Notes: generated from the sequence alone by a model not told the origin. Positions 42,555-52,291 are shown, counted from the stretch's first letter. The stretch: DNA of 64,000 nt from DATCLS01 sp036563805 (GCA_036563805.1 DATCLS010000010.1:1-64000), one strand, 5' to 3'. Program-made: numbers and translations.

Positions 42555-43445
42555 GTGCGTTCCATGCTGTTCCGAGCGGCGCTGGCGGCGCTGCTGGCCC
42601 CGGTCCCGTTGGTGGCGACGGCGGGAGGTGCGGACGCCGCCCCCAGGGCACCCGCCGCGCCCGTGACCGCGTCCTCCGGCGACGGGACGGACTGGCGGTG
42701 CCGGCCCCCGGCCGCCCACCCCAACCCGGTCGTCCTGCTCCACGGCCTGACCGGCACCGGCGAGGGCAGTTGGACGTACCTGGGCCCCCGCCTGCGGGAC
42801 GCCGGCTACTGCGTGTTCACGCCCACCTACGGCCGGATCACCCCGGACGTCGAGATCGGGGGCCTCGCCCCCATCGCCCAGTCGGCCCAGGAGGTGGCCG
42901 CCTTCGTCGACCAGGTGCGGGCCGCCACCGGCGCGGCCCGGGTGGACATCGTCGGCCACTCCGAGGGCGGCTTCCTGGGGCTCTACCTCCCCAAGGTGCT
43001 GGGGCTGTCCGGCCAGGTGGAGCGGGTCGTCGCGCTGGCACCGCCCACCCATGGCACGACCGTGAGCGGGCTCGTGACGTTCGCCGACGTGCTCGGCATC
43101 CGGCCGCTGGTCGACGAGCTCCTGCGGACGTTCGGCTGCGCCGCCTGCGCCGACACGCTGCCCGGGGCGCCGCCCGTCGCGGCGCTGACCGCCGGGCCGA
43201 TCGCCCGGCCGGGCGTCGCCTACACGATCGTCGCCACCCGCGCCGACCTGGTGGTGACCCCGTCCGGGTCGGCCTTCGTGCGCGAGCCCGGCGTGCGCAA
43301 CGTCCACGTGCAGGACGTTTGCCCGTTCGACCCGGTCGGCCACGTGGGCCTCGCCCTCGACCGCAGCGTGCTCGGCATCGTGCTCAACGCACTCGACCCG
43401 GCCCACGCCCGGCCGGTCCACTGCGGCGTGGGCATCCCGTTCTGA
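42555..43445 (+). CDS. Secreted triacylglycerol lipase/esterase
   Basis: 296 residues. A signal peptide (MLFRAALAALLAPVPLVATAGGADAA) precedes an alpha/beta hydrolase: oxyanion region VVLLHGLTGTGEGSW, nucleophile Ser136 in VGHSEGGFLGLYL, acid Asp in VATRADLVVTP and base His in PVGHVGLAL. Cys pairs (FGCAACADTL and others) suit an exported enzyme. It resembles actinobacterial extracellular lipases. GGGGGAG lies 5 nt before the GTG at 42555. Confidence 0.88.
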   Translation: MRSMLFRAALAALLAPVPLVATAGGADAAPRAPAAPVTASSGDGTDWRCRPPAAHPNPVVLLHGLTGTGEGSWTYLGPRLRDAGYCVFTPTYGRITPDVEIGGLAPIAQSAQEVAAFVDQVRAATGAARVDIVGHSEGGFLGLYLPKVLGLSGQVERVVALAPPTHGTTVSGLVTFADVLGIRPLVDELLRTFGCAACADTLPGAPPVAALTAGPIARPGVAYTIVATRADLVVTPSGSAFVREPGVRNVHVQDVCPFDPVGHVGLALDRSVLGIVLNALDPAHARPVHCGVGIPF

Positions 43446-43487
43446 CGCCGGGCGACGCGGACCGGGCTGTCCCGGCAGGGCATCGAC

Positions 43488-43523
43488 GGCCCCCGGGCCG
43501 CCGCCGGCCGGCGGTCCGGGGCC
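43488..43523 (+). terminator. Terminator after the lipase gene
   Basis: GGCCCC (43488-43493) pairs with GGGGCC (43518-43523), continuing through one bulged base into a nine-pair inner stem with a 5-nt loop. Confidence 0.55.
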
Positions 43524-43593
43524 CCAGGCCGCCGCCGGCGCACGGTCGTATGCAATGTGCGGCCGCCGGGTGGTGCGGGCCACACTTTGAGCG

Positions 43594-45156
43594 ATGGCGC
43601 GCATCCTGGTCACCGAGAAGATCGCCGAGGGCGGGCTCCAGAAGCTTCGCGAGGCCGGCCACGTGGTCGACGTGCGCCTCGGCCTCACGCCCGAGGCCCT
43701 CGTCGAGGTGGTGCCCGGGGCCGCGGCGCTCATCATCCGGTCCGCCACGCAGGTGACCCGCGAGGTGCTGGAGGCCGGCTCCGACCTGGTGGTCGTGGGC
43801 CGGGCCGGCATCGGGCTCGACAACGTCGACGTCGAGGCGGCCACCGAGCGCGGCGTCATGGTGGTCAACGCGCCCCAGTCCAACGTGCTGTCGGCGGCCG
43901 AGCACACGATGGCGCTGCTGCTCGCACAGGCCCGGAACATCCCCCAAGCCCACGCCGCCCTGGTCGCCGGGCGCTGGGAGCGGTCGACGTGGGAGGGCGT
44001 CGAGCTGTCCGACAAGACGCTCGGCGTCATCGGCCTGGGCCGCATCGGCAAGCTGGTGGCCCAGCGGGCCCACGCCTTCGGCATGCGGCTGGTCGCCCAC
44101 GACCCGTTCGTGTCCGCCGAGCGGGCCCGCCAGCTCGGCGTCGAGCTGCTGCCGCTCGAGCGGCTGATGGAGGTCAGCGACTTCGTCACGCTCCACGTGG
44201 CCAAGACGCCCGAGACGATCGGCCTGATCGGCAAGGAGCTGCTGGCCAAGGCCAAGCCCGGTATCCGCATCATCAACGTGGCCCGGGGCGGCATCGTCGA
44301 CGAGGCGGCGCTGGCCGAGGCCATCCGCGACGGCCGGGTGGCCGGGGCGGCGCTCGACGTGTTCGAGAAGGAGCCGACGACCGAGTCGCCGCTGTTCGCC
44401 CTGCCGGGCGTCGTCGTCACCCCCCACCTGGGCGCCAGCACGCGCGAGGCGCAGGACAAGGCGGGCGACACGATCGCCGACCAGGTGGCGCTGGCGTTGG
44501 CCGGCGACTTCGTCCCGTTCGCGGTGAACGTGAGCGCCGCCGAGGCGTCGGAGACCGTGCGGCCGTTCCTGCCGCTGGCCGAGCGCCTGGGCCAGCTGTA
44601 CATGTCGCTGGCCGAGAAGGTGCCGTCGGTGCTCGAGATCGAGTACGCCGGCCAGCTTGCCGACTACGACACCCGCATCCTGACGCTCTCGGTGCTCAAG
44701 GGCGTGTTCGGGGTCGTCACCGACGAGCCCGTGTCCTACGTGAACGCCCCCCGTATCGCCGCCGACCGGGGCGTCGAGGTTCGCGACACGTCGACGGCCA
44801 CGGTCCACGACTACGTCAACCTGATCACGATCAGGGGCGGCGGCCACTCGATCGGCGGGACGCTGACCGGGCTGCGGGGCGAGCCTCGTATCGTCATGCT
44901 CGACGGCCACGCCATCGACCTGCCGCCGGCCAACCAGATGCTGGTCGTCCGCAACGACGACCGGCCGGGCATGATCGCCTTCGTGGCGGGCGTGCTGGCC
45001 GACGCCGGGATCAACATCGACGACATGCACCTCGGGCGGGCGAGCAACGGGCGGGCCGCGCTCCAGGTGCTGGCCACCGACGTGGTGGTGCCGCCCGACA
45101 TCCAGGACGCCCTTCGGGCCGGCGACGGTATCGTCTCCGTCCACGTGCTCCGCTGA
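43594..45156 (+). CDS. serA: D-3-phosphoglycerate dehydrogenase
   Basis: 520 residues. Oxidises 3-phosphoglycerate, the first step of serine synthesis. The order is substrate domain, NAD-binding motif GVIGLGRIGKLVAQRAHAFGM, catalytic Arg/Glu/His (NVARGGIVDEAAL, VFEKEPTTESPLF, TPHLGAST), an ASB intervening domain, and a C-terminal ACT domain (MLVVRNDDRPGMIAFVAGVLADAGINIDDMHLGR) for Ser feedback, as in the long mycobacterial type. CACACT ends 7 nt before the ATG with no Shine-Dalgarno. Confidence 0.96.
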   Translation: MARILVTEKIAEGGLQKLREAGHVVDVRLGLTPEALVEVVPGAAALIIRSATQVTREVLEAGSDLVVVGRAGIGLDNVDVEAATERGVMVVNAPQSNVLSAAEHTMALLLAQARNIPQAHAALVAGRWERSTWEGVELSDKTLGVIGLGRIGKLVAQRAHAFGMRLVAHDPFVSAERARQLGVELLPLERLMEVSDFVTLHVAKTPETIGLIGKELLAKAKPGIRIINVARGGIVDEAALAEAIRDGRVAGAALDVFEKEPTTESPLFALPGVVVTPHLGASTREAQDKAGDTIADQVALALAGDFVPFAVNVSAAEASETVRPFLPLAERLGQLYMSLAEKVPSVLEIEYAGQLADYDTRILTLSVLKGVFGVVTDEPVSYVNAPRIAADRGVEVRDTSTATVHDYVNLITIRGGGHSIGGTLTGLRGEPRIVMLDGHAIDLPPANQMLVVRNDDRPGMIAFVAGVLADAGINIDDMHLGRASNGRAALQVLATDVVVPPDIQDALRAGDGIVSVHVLR

Positions 45157-45184
45157 CGGGGGCGCCCAGCCGGCGGTCTGTCGG

Positions 45185-45823
45185 CTACGAGGAGGGGTCG
45201 GGCGGCTGCTGGTCGCTCGGTGACCGGTCGGTGGGCGCAGACGGCTCGGATGGCTCGGGCGACTCGGTCGGGGCCGACTTCTTGGCGGCCGTCTTCTTCG
45301 CCGCCGACCTCTTGGCGGTCGTCTTCTTGGCCGCGGTCTTCTTGGCCGCCGTCTTCTTGACCGAGCCCTTCTTGGCGGTGGACCCCGACGCGGAGGACGC
45401 CCTCTTGGCGGTCGTCTTCTTGGCCGGGGTCTTCCTGGCGGGCGCCTTCTTCGCCGCCGCCCGGCCGGCGGGCGCTGACGCCGACGGCGCTCCGGCTGCG
45501 GTCGACCCCTCGGTGGCGGTCTTCTTGGCGGGCGACGTCTTCGTAGGCGCCTTCTCTTGGGCCGGGGCGGGCTCACCGGTCGGCGCCTCCGGGCCCGCGG
45601 CCGACGCTCCCGACGTCGACGCACCGGACGCCGACCCGCCAGATGTGGACGGGCCGGACGGCGACGCCGACGTCGGCGCCCCGGTCCGGGGCGGAGCCGG
45701 GGACGGGCGCTCGCCGGCGGGCGAGGGCGCCGGCGGCGCCTCCTGCACCCAGCGGACGAGGAGGCGGACGATCCCAGCGATGACCGCGATCAGCCCGATA
45801 CGGCGGATCCATCGTCGATTCAC
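45185..45823 (-). CDS. Membrane-anchored protein with histone H1-like Lys-rich tail
   Basis: 212 residues. The N-terminus (MNRRWIRRIGLIAVIAGIVRLLVRWVQ) has one short hydrophobic segment. A Pro/Ser/Gly linker of about 60 residues follows, then about 100 residues of AAKK/TAKK/PAKK repeats like histone H1 or the tail of mycobacterial HupB, and a short acidic/Pro-rich end. The GTG at 45823 has TACGGT 7 nt upstream on the - strand. I infer a membrane-tethered DNA- or polyanion-binding protein. No catalytic domain is present. Convergent with serA, 28 bp away. Confidence 0.75.
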   Translation of the reverse strand: MNRRWIRRIGLIAVIAGIVRLLVRWVQEAPPAPSPAGERPSPAPPRTGAPTSASPSGPSTSGGSASGASTSGASAAGPEAPTGEPAPAQEKAPTKTSPAKKTATEGSTAAGAPSASAPAGRAAAKKAPARKTPAKKTTAKRASSASGSTAKKGSVKKTAAKKTAAKKTTAKRSAAKKTAAKKSAPTESPEPSEPSAPTDRSPSDQQPPDPSS

Positions 45824-45995
45824 CCCTTGCACCGTAATCGGGGCTCTCCGGCCGCTCAGGGACCGCGCTCCGTAATCGCCGGGCCTCGCCGGCCCCGGCG
45901 CAGTACCGTCGGACCCCCCGGCCGCGGCCCATGCGGCCGCCTTGGCGCGCGTCCCACGGGCGCGGGCGAGGCACGGCGACGACGGGGAGGTGACC

Positions 45996-46790
45996 GTGCG
46001 CCTGTACTGGGAGGTGGCCCGCACCACGGCCCGCCGCCTGGCGACCTACCGCGGCGCCACCTTGGCCGGCGTCGTCACCAACACGGCCTTCGGGTTCATC
46101 CTCAGCTACGTGCTGTTGGCCGTGTTCCGCCAGCGGCCGGAGATCGACGGCTTCGACGCCGTGGACGCGGTGACGTTCACGTTCGTGGTGCAGGGGCTGC
46201 TGATGCCCATCGGCGTCTTCGGCACCGACCTCGAGCAGGCCGAGCGGATCCGGACCGGCGAGGTGGCGCTCGACCTGTGCCGGCCCTACGACTACCAGGG
46301 CTGGTGGGCGGCGGTGGCCTACGGGCGGGCCCTGTACTACGTGTGGGCTCGGGGCGTCCCGCCGTTCGTGGCGGCCGCGCTGGTGCTCGACGTCCGGCTG
46401 CCGCCGCATGCTTGGACGTGGGCGGCGTTCCTGGCCTCGGTGGCGCTGGCGGTCGGCGTGGCCTTCGGGTTCGGGTTCCTGCTCCAGCTCACGGCGTTCT
46501 GGATCTTCGAGGTCCGGGGCCCCAACCAGCTCGGGTGGATCACGGCCCAGTTCCTGAGCGGGGTGTTCGTGCCCCTGTTCCTGTTCCCCGACGGCGTCGA
46601 GGCCGTGGTGCGGGCCCTGCCGTTCGCGCCGATGATGCAGTACCCGGCGGAGGTGTTCCTCGGCCGCTACGCCGGCTGGGAGCTGGCCGGCGTGTACGCC
46701 CGGCAGGTGGCGTGGCTCGTGGCGCTGGCCGTGGCTGGCCGGCTGGTGCTCGCCCGGGCCGTCCGGAGGGTGGTGGTCCAGGGTGGCTGA
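45996..46790 (+). CDS. ABC-2-type exporter permease, first subunit
   Basis: 264 residues with about six membrane segments (GVVTNTAFGFILSYVLLAVF, WAAFLASVALAVGVAFGFGFLLQL, FLSGVFVPLFLFP and others). The pattern matches the ABC2_membrane_6 family, whose members come as two different permeases plus one ATPase. GGGGAGG lies 5 nt before the GTG at 45996. The next permease overlaps its end by 8 bp. Substrate unknown. Confidence 0.86.
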   Translation: MRLYWEVARTTARRLATYRGATLAGVVTNTAFGFILSYVLLAVFRQRPEIDGFDAVDAVTFTFVVQGLLMPIGVFGTDLEQAERIRTGEVALDLCRPYDYQGWWAAVAYGRALYYVWARGVPPFVAAALVLDVRLPPHAWTWAAFLASVALAVGVAFGFGFLLQLTAFWIFEVRGPNQLGWITAQFLSGVFVPLFLFPDGVEAVVRALPFAPMMQYPAEVFLGRYAGWELAGVYARQVAWLVALAVAGRLVLARAVRRVVVQGG

Positions 46791-47664
46791 GCGGCCGCCC
46801 CCGCCACGGCCGACCGGGCTACCGGCCGAGACGGGCTCGGCCGAGACGCGGCTCGCCGAGACCCGGGCCGCCCTCGTCGTCTACGCCCGGCTGGTGGCGG
46901 CCCGCGTCCGCAGCGACTGGCAGTACCGCACGTCGTTCCTGTTCTACCTCGGCGCCCAGGCGATGGCGTCGGGCGTCGACTTCGCGGCGATCGCCGTGAT
47001 CTTCACCCAGGTCGACCAGCTGGCCGGCTGGGCGGCGGTCGAGGTGGCGTTCCTGTACGGGGCCAGCGGCGTGGCGTTCGGGCTCGCCGACCTGTTCGTC
47101 AGCCCGGTCGAGTTCGCCGCCGTCCACATCAAGGCGGGCACGTTCGACCGGTTCCTGATCCGGCCGGTCGGCGCGCTGTGGCAGCTGCTGGCCACCGAGT
47201 TCGCCCCCCGGCGGCTGGGCCGGGTGATCCAGCCGGCCATCGTGCTGACCGTCGCCCTGGGCCGGGTGGACGTCGCCTGGACACCGGCGGCCGTGGCGCT
47301 CGTGCCGCTCACGGTCGTGTGCGGCACCGTGATCTTCGGCGCCATCTGGGTGCTGACCGCGGCTCTGGGGTTCTGGACCACCGAGACCCGCGAGGTCGCC
47401 AACTCGGTCACCTACGGCGGCAGCCTGCTGACCTCGTACCCGATCGACGTGCTCGGCACCTGGCTGAAGCGGTTCGCCACGTTCGTCGTGCCGCTGGCCT
47501 CGGTCGCCTACCTGCCGGCCGCCCGCCTGTTCGACGAGCCCCTGCCGCTCGGCCTGCCCCGCGCCGCCGCCTGGTCGGGCCCGCTGGTGGCCCTGGCCCT
47601 GGCGCTGGCCGCCCGCGCCGCCTGGACCGCCGGCCTCCGCCGCTACCGCAGCACCGGGAGTTGA
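46783..47664 (+). CDS. ABC-2-type exporter permease, second subunit
   Basis: 293 residues with about six membrane segments. A 25-residue Pro/Thr/Glu-rich cytoplasmic N-terminus precedes VVYARLVAARVRSDWQYRTSFLFYLGAQAM; GTFDRFLIRPVGALWQLLATEF is typical of ABC2_membrane_6 proteins. The GTG at 46783 lies inside the end of the first permease gene, so translation is coupled. The ATPase gene follows 6 bp after its stop. Confidence 0.86.
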   Translation: MAERPPPPRPTGLPAETGSAETRLAETRAALVVYARLVAARVRSDWQYRTSFLFYLGAQAMASGVDFAAIAVIFTQVDQLAGWAAVEVAFLYGASGVAFGLADLFVSPVEFAAVHIKAGTFDRFLIRPVGALWQLLATEFAPRRLGRVIQPAIVLTVALGRVDVAWTPAAVALVPLTVVCGTVIFGAIWVLTAALGFWTTETREVANSVTYGGSLLTSYPIDVLGTWLKRFATFVVPLASVAYLPAARLFDEPLPLGLPRAAAWSGPLVALALALAARAAWTAGLRRYRSTGS

Positions 47665-47670
47665 CGAGAC

Positions 47671-48630
47671 GTGAGCCCCCTCATCGAGCTCGAGGACGTC
47701 GCCAAGAGGTTCACCGTCCACCGCAAGGCGGGCCGGATCCGGCGCCGCCGCGCCGAGGTCACGGCCGTCGACGGCGTCAGCCTGGCCATCGAGCCGGGGG
47801 CGATGGTCGGCTACATCGGCCCCAACGGCGCCGGGAAGTCGACCACGATCAAGATGCTGATCGGGATCCTGGTGCCGACCCGGGGTCGGGTGCGGGTCGA
47901 CGGGCGTGACCCGAGCCGCGACCGGGTGGCCGTGGCCCGGCGCATCGGCGTCGTGTTCGGCCAGCGGACCCAGTTGTGGTGGGACCTGCCGCTCGCGGAC
48001 TCGTTCGCCCTGCTCCGGCACGTCTACCGGGTGCCGGCGGCCGACCACGCCGCCCGGCTCGACCGGCTGACCGAGCTGCTCGACCTCGGCCCGTTCCTGG
48101 CCACGCCGGTGCGCCAGCTGTCGCTGGGCCAGCGCATGCGCGGCGAGCTGGCAGCGGCGCTGCTCCACGATCCGCCCATCCTGTTCCTCGACGAGCCCAC
48201 GATCGGCCTCGACCTCGTGTCCAAGGAGGCCGTGCGCGGCTTCCTCGCCGAGCTCAACCGCGAACGGGGCACGACCCTGCTGCTCACCACCCACGACCTC
48301 GTGGACGTCGAGCGCCTGTGCGACCGGCTGCTGATCATCGACCGGGGTCGGGTGATCGAGGACGGCACGGTCGAAGGCATCAAGGCCCGCTACGGCGGCG
48401 AGCGGACGCTGGTCGTCGACCTGGAGCGCCCGGCGCCGCCGCTGGAGGTGGAGGGGGCGAAGGTCGAGCGGGTCGAGGGGCCCCGCCAGTGGCTGCGGTT
48501 CCGGCGGGACGGGCACACGGCGTCGTCGCTGCTGGCGGCGGTCACGGCCCGGGCCGCGGTGCGCGACATCACGGTCGAGGAGCCGGCCATCGAGGACGTC
48601 GTCCGCCAGATCTACGGCGCGGGGCGCTGA
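47671..48630 (+). CDS. ABC exporter ATPase
   Basis: 319 residues. Walker A GPNGAGKST, Q-loop VVFGQRTQLWWDLPL, signature LSLGQRMRGELAAALL, Walker B ILFLDEPTIGLDL and the switch His in TTHDL are all present. Signature and Q-loop resemble the ATPases that pair with ABC2_membrane_6 permeases. The C-terminal 80 residues form an extra regulatory region. Third gene of the exporter operon. Confidence 0.94.
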   Translation: MSPLIELEDVAKRFTVHRKAGRIRRRRAEVTAVDGVSLAIEPGAMVGYIGPNGAGKSTTIKMLIGILVPTRGRVRVDGRDPSRDRVAVARRIGVVFGQRTQLWWDLPLADSFALLRHVYRVPAADHAARLDRLTELLDLGPFLATPVRQLSLGQRMRGELAAALLHDPPILFLDEPTIGLDLVSKEAVRGFLAELNRERGTTLLLTTHDLVDVERLCDRLLIIDRGRVIEDGTVEGIKARYGGERTLVVDLERPAPPLEVEGAKVERVEGPRQWLRFRRDGHTASSLLAAVTARAAVRDITVEEPAIEDVVRQIYGAGR

Positions 48631-48651
48631 CGCCGGCCCTACACTCCGCGC

Positions 48652-48924
48652 GTGGCATTGTTCCTGGTCGAGCGCAACTTCGCCGAGGACCTCGAGCTCG
48701 GGGCCGGCGACGTGCTCGGCATCCAGGCGGTGAACGACGACGTCGGCGTGCGCTGGGTGTACTCGTTCCTGAGCGCCGACAAGCGCAAGACCTACTGCCT
48801 GTACGAGGCGCCGAGCGCCGAGGCCATCCGCGAGGCGGCCCGCCGCAACGACATCCCGGCCGACGTGATCGTCCCCGTGGGCGAGCTGCGTCCCGAGGAG
48901 ATCGTGGCCGCCACCGGGCGGTAG
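48652..48924 (+). CDS. DUF4242 protein (SCO4226-like nickel-binding family)
   Basis: 90 residues: FLVERNFAEDLELGAGDVLGIQAVNDDVGVRWVYSFLSADKRKTYCLYEAPSAEAIREAARRNDIPADVIVPVGEL. The pattern of an early acidic strand, WVYSFLSADKRKTYCLYEA and a C-terminal helix matches DUF4242, a ferredoxin-like fold; Streptomyces SCO4226 of this family binds nickel. TACACT lies 6 nt before the GTG, so despite its position 21 bp after the ABC operon it probably has its own leaderless promoter. Role unknown. Confidence 0.82.
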   Translation: MALFLVERNFAEDLELGAGDVLGIQAVNDDVGVRWVYSFLSADKRKTYCLYEAPSAEAIREAARRNDIPADVIVPVGELRPEEIVAATGR

Positions 48925-48973
48925 GCGCCGGCCGACGCCCGGCCCGCGCCCCGGTGGGCTCCCGGCCGGCGCC
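48924..48973. terminator. Terminator between the DUF4242 gene and the LuxR pseudogene
   Basis: GGCGCCGGCCG (48924-48934) pairs perfectly with CGGCCGGCGCC (48963-48973), with an inner GCCC/GGGC stem. Confidence 0.6.
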
Positions 48974-48983
48974 CCGACCGCGC

Positions 48984-51900
48984 TCAGGTCCCGGCCAGGC
49001 CTCGGCGCAGCGCCCAGGCGGCGGCCTCGGTCCGGTTGGCGCACCCGGTCTTGAGCAGGATCGACCGGACGTGGTTGGCGGCCGTGTGCTGGCTGATGTG
49101 GAGCCGTTCGCCGATCTCGCGGTTGGTGCGGCCGTCGGCCAGCAGCGGGAGGATGGCCAGCTCCCGGCTCGTGAGCCCCGCTACCTGGGCCGGGGCGGCC
49201 GCCGATCCCGCCGGAGCCGCCGACCCTGCCGCCCCCGCCGGGCCCGCCGCCCCCGGCGAGGTCCCGGCTGGCGCCTCCGGCCCGGCCGCGGCGTCGAGCG
49301 CGGCCGCCGCCTCGCTGGCCACCCGCACCATGCCACAGGCGGTGGCGCGGTCCCGGGCCGCCCGCAGCAGCGTGCGGGCCCGCTCGGCGTCGCCCGGCCG
49401 CCCCCGCCCGGCCAGGAACCGCCCGTAGGCCAGCTCGGTCCGGGCCACCCAGGCCGGCATGCCGGCCCGACGGTCGATGCGGAGGGCCGCCTCGAAGTGG
49501 GCTTCGGCGTCCCGCATGCGGCCCAGCAGGGCGCACAGCCCGCCCAGGTAGCGGTCGGCCGCCCCGTAGGCGGCCAGCAGGTAGCCGACCTGGACGACCA
49601 GCCCCCGGGCCGGCGCCAACGCAGCGTGGACGACGGCCCCGGCCGCCCGGTCTCCGAGCAGGATGCACGTGTCGGCCAGGTAGCTGAGCGAGCCCCACCA
49701 CAGCGAGTCGCGGGGCACGGCGGCCAGGTCGTCGGCGACCAGGCGCTCGAGCTCGCCGGCCGCCTCGGCCCGCAGGCCCAGCTCGGCATAGAGGACGGCC
49801 AGCGCCGGCCGCCACGTGGCCTCGGCCCGGTCGAGCCGGGCGACGGCCTCGACCAGCGGCCGGGCCTCGTCCAGCCGGCCCTGCTCGCGCCGGATGCTGA
49901 ACAGCTGGACGCCGTAGCCGCCGGCCGCGTCGTTGCCCGACAGGAACGCCCCCATCCCGTCGGCCTCCTCGGCCAGCGCCTCGGCCTCGTCGAACCGGCC
50001 GGCGCCCATGGCGAGCAAGGCGTGGGCCTGGAGGTCGAGCACCCGGAACAGCGGCTGGTTCAGGCGGCGGCTGAGCCGGCGGTGCCGGGCGGCGAGGGCC
50101 CGGGCCTCGCCGAGGTCGCCGGCCATGATCGTGCCGAACAGCAGCTTGTCGAGCCCGCCCAGCTCCCACTCGGGGTCGCCCTCGGCCTGCGCCTGCTCGA
50201 CCAGCTCGCGGGCGATGAGCCGCAGGCGGTCGTGGTTGTCGGGCGTCCACGGCACGAACAGGGCGGCGGCATAGGCGATGCGCAGCGCCTCGCGGTCGCC
50301 GATCCGGCGGGCCTCGGCGATCGTGGCCTCGGCCAGCGGCTCGGCCTCGCCGCCCTGGCCGGAGAGGGCGAGCGCCCGGCTCAGCCCGGCTCGGACCCGC
50401 ACGGCCAGCGCCGGCTCGGTGGCCAGCGGCAGCGCCGCCCGCAGGAGCTGCTCGGGCAGGTGCCCGTGCACCGCGGCCCGCCAGTTGGCGTCGTCGAACG
50501 TGAGCGCCGCCGCCACCACCAGGTCGGGCTCGTCGAGGTCGCGGGCGAGGGCCGTGGCCTCCAGGCACCGGTCCTGGGCGGCGCTGACGTCGCCGGCCCG
50601 CATGCGAGCCACGGCCAGCTCGAGCAGGACCTCGCACCGGTCGCGGTCCGGTGGGGTCAGGGGCAGCACGGCCTCGAGCAGGCGGGCGGCGTCGTCGTAG
50701 GCCACGGCCCGGCCTGCGGCGTGGGCCGCCCGCCGCCCGGCCGCCACCGCCCGGTGCGGCTCGACCACGGGGACGGCGGCCAGCAGGTGGTGGGCGATCT
50801 CGGCCGCCGCCCGGTCGCCCTCGGTGCGGTCGAGCGCCTCGGCCACGTCCAGGTGGTGGACCTGGCGCTCGCCGGCCGGGAGCGCGTCGACCACGGCCCG
50901 CCGGACGAGGACGTGCACGAAGCGGTGGTCGCCGCCCCCGGCCTCCTCGACGACCCGGGCCCGCACCGCCGGGTCGAGCAGGCGCACGGCCGTCCGGGTG
51001 TCGACGCCCGAGGCGGCGCTGAGCAGGGCGACGGGGAACGTGGTGCCCACCACCGCCGCCAGGTGCAGCAGCGAGCGGGTCTCGGCCGGCAGCCGGTCGA
51101 GCCGAGCTGCGACCACGTCCCGCACCCCCTCGGGGCTCGTGACCTCTCCCAGCGGCTGGGCCAGGCGCCACACGCCGCCGACCTGGACCACGTCGCCGGT
51201 CTCGACCAGGTGCCGCCAGAGCTCGCCGAGCAGGAAGGCGTTGCCGCCCGTCTCGCGGGTGAGGACGTCGATGACCGGCTCGAGGTCGGCGCCCGGGTCG
51301 TGGCCGGCGGCGCCGGCGACGAAGGCCCGCACGCCGTCACGGTCGAACCCGCCGAGCGTCACCCGCGTCACGCCCGGATAGCGGCGCAGGTCGGGGAGCG
51401 CGGCCTTGAAGTCGGGACCGACCTCGGCGGGCGTCGAGCGGTAGGTGGCGGCCACGCACACGCCGGTCAGGCCGGGCGCCCGCATCAGGTGGTCGAGCAG
51501 GTCGACCGTCGGGCGCCGGGCCCACTGCAGGTCGTCGAGGACCACCAGCAGCGGGCGGCGGGCCGCCAGCGTGGCGAACAGGGCGGTCACCGCGCTGTAG
51601 AGGCGGAAGGCTGTAGAGGCGGAAGCGCTCGGCGTCGGGGTCGGCCGGCGGCGCCGGGCCGGTGCCGGGCACACTGCCGGGCGCGGCGCCGCCGGGGGCC
51701 CGGCCCGCCGCGCCCGCTGCCCGGGCGGAGCCTGTCCGTCGGTCCGCCAGCCGCGGGACGAGCCGGGCCAGCTCGCCGCCCCGGCCCCACAGCAGCCAGG
51801 ACCGGGCGTCGGCGTCGACGCTGGCCAGCAGCTGGTCGACGGCCAGGGCGAACGGCTCGTAGGGGAGCGACGACTGCTCGCTGCACGCCCCGTACACGAC

Positions 51901-52149
51901 CGCCCCGCCGCCGGCGTGGACCCACCGAGCCAGCTCGGTCACCAGGCGCGTCTTGCCGGACCCGGCCTCGCCGCCGAGCAGCACGGCCCGGCGCCCGCCC
52001 CCGGACGCCATCGTCCAGGCCTGGACCAGCGCCGCCCACGCCTCGGACCGGCCGACGAAGGGGAACTCCGCCTCGATGCCGAGGACCGGCGGCAGCGGCA
52101 CCTCGACGGTGCCCGTCCCGCCCGCGCCCGCGGGTCTCGTACCGCCCAC
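48984..52149 (-). pseudogene. LuxR-family regulator with ATPase domain, frameshifted by a 16-bp duplication
   Basis: The N-terminal frame (from GTG 52149) holds the Walker A GGEAGSGKTRL and runs to ERFRLYS. The sequence coding FRLYS is duplicated in tandem (51594-51625), shifting the frame by +1. The rest continues in another frame with Walker B LLVVLDDLQW, a long helical region and a C-terminal LuxR HTH (LTSRELAILPLLADGRTNREIGERLHISQHTAANHVRS). Removing one 16-bp copy gives one frame of 3150 bp, about 1049 residues. As written, the two ATPase motifs are on separate polypeptides and the protein should be inactive. TAGCCT lies 8 nt before the start. Alternatives: a sequencing error or a reversible switch. 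Confidence 0.85.
51594..51625. repeat. 16-bp tandem duplication that breaks the regulator frame
   Basis: GCTGTAGAGGCGGAAG occurs twice with no gap (51594-51609 and 51610-51625). On the coding strand each copy reads CTTCCGCCTCTACAGC, coding the FRLYS stretch. Sixteen is not a multiple of three, so loss of one copy would restore the frame. Confidence 0.97.
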
Positions 52150-52160
52150 TGGCGACGAGG

Positions 52161-52178
52161 CTAGTCAGATCTGATCAG
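52161..52178. promoter_or_regulatory. Imperfect 18-bp palindrome around TCAGATCTGA
   Basis: CTAGTCAGATCTGATCAG matches its reverse complement at 7 of 9 arm positions, with a perfect core TCAGATCTGA at 52165-52174. It lies 12-29 bp upstream of the LuxR-type start at 52149, overlapping the -10-like TAGCCT. It may be a leftover or active operator. Confidence 0.35.
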
Positions 52179-52291
52179 TCAGGCCTGGTAGATGGGGCGC
52201 CGCCGGCCGGCCAGGAAGGCGCGTCCTGGTCATGTGCGGCGCCGGGGCCACCCGTACCGTCGCCCGTACCCCCGAGAGAAGGAGTCACCGG

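Noticed and set aside
43551..43600. Leader peptide before serA
   Set aside because: The small frame from ATG 43551 runs into serA and contains no Ser run; no terminator lies between it and serA.
45280..45550. Short DNA repeats resembling a repeat array
   Set aside because: They are the codons of the AKK protein repeats, irregularly spaced, with no spacers; not CRISPR.
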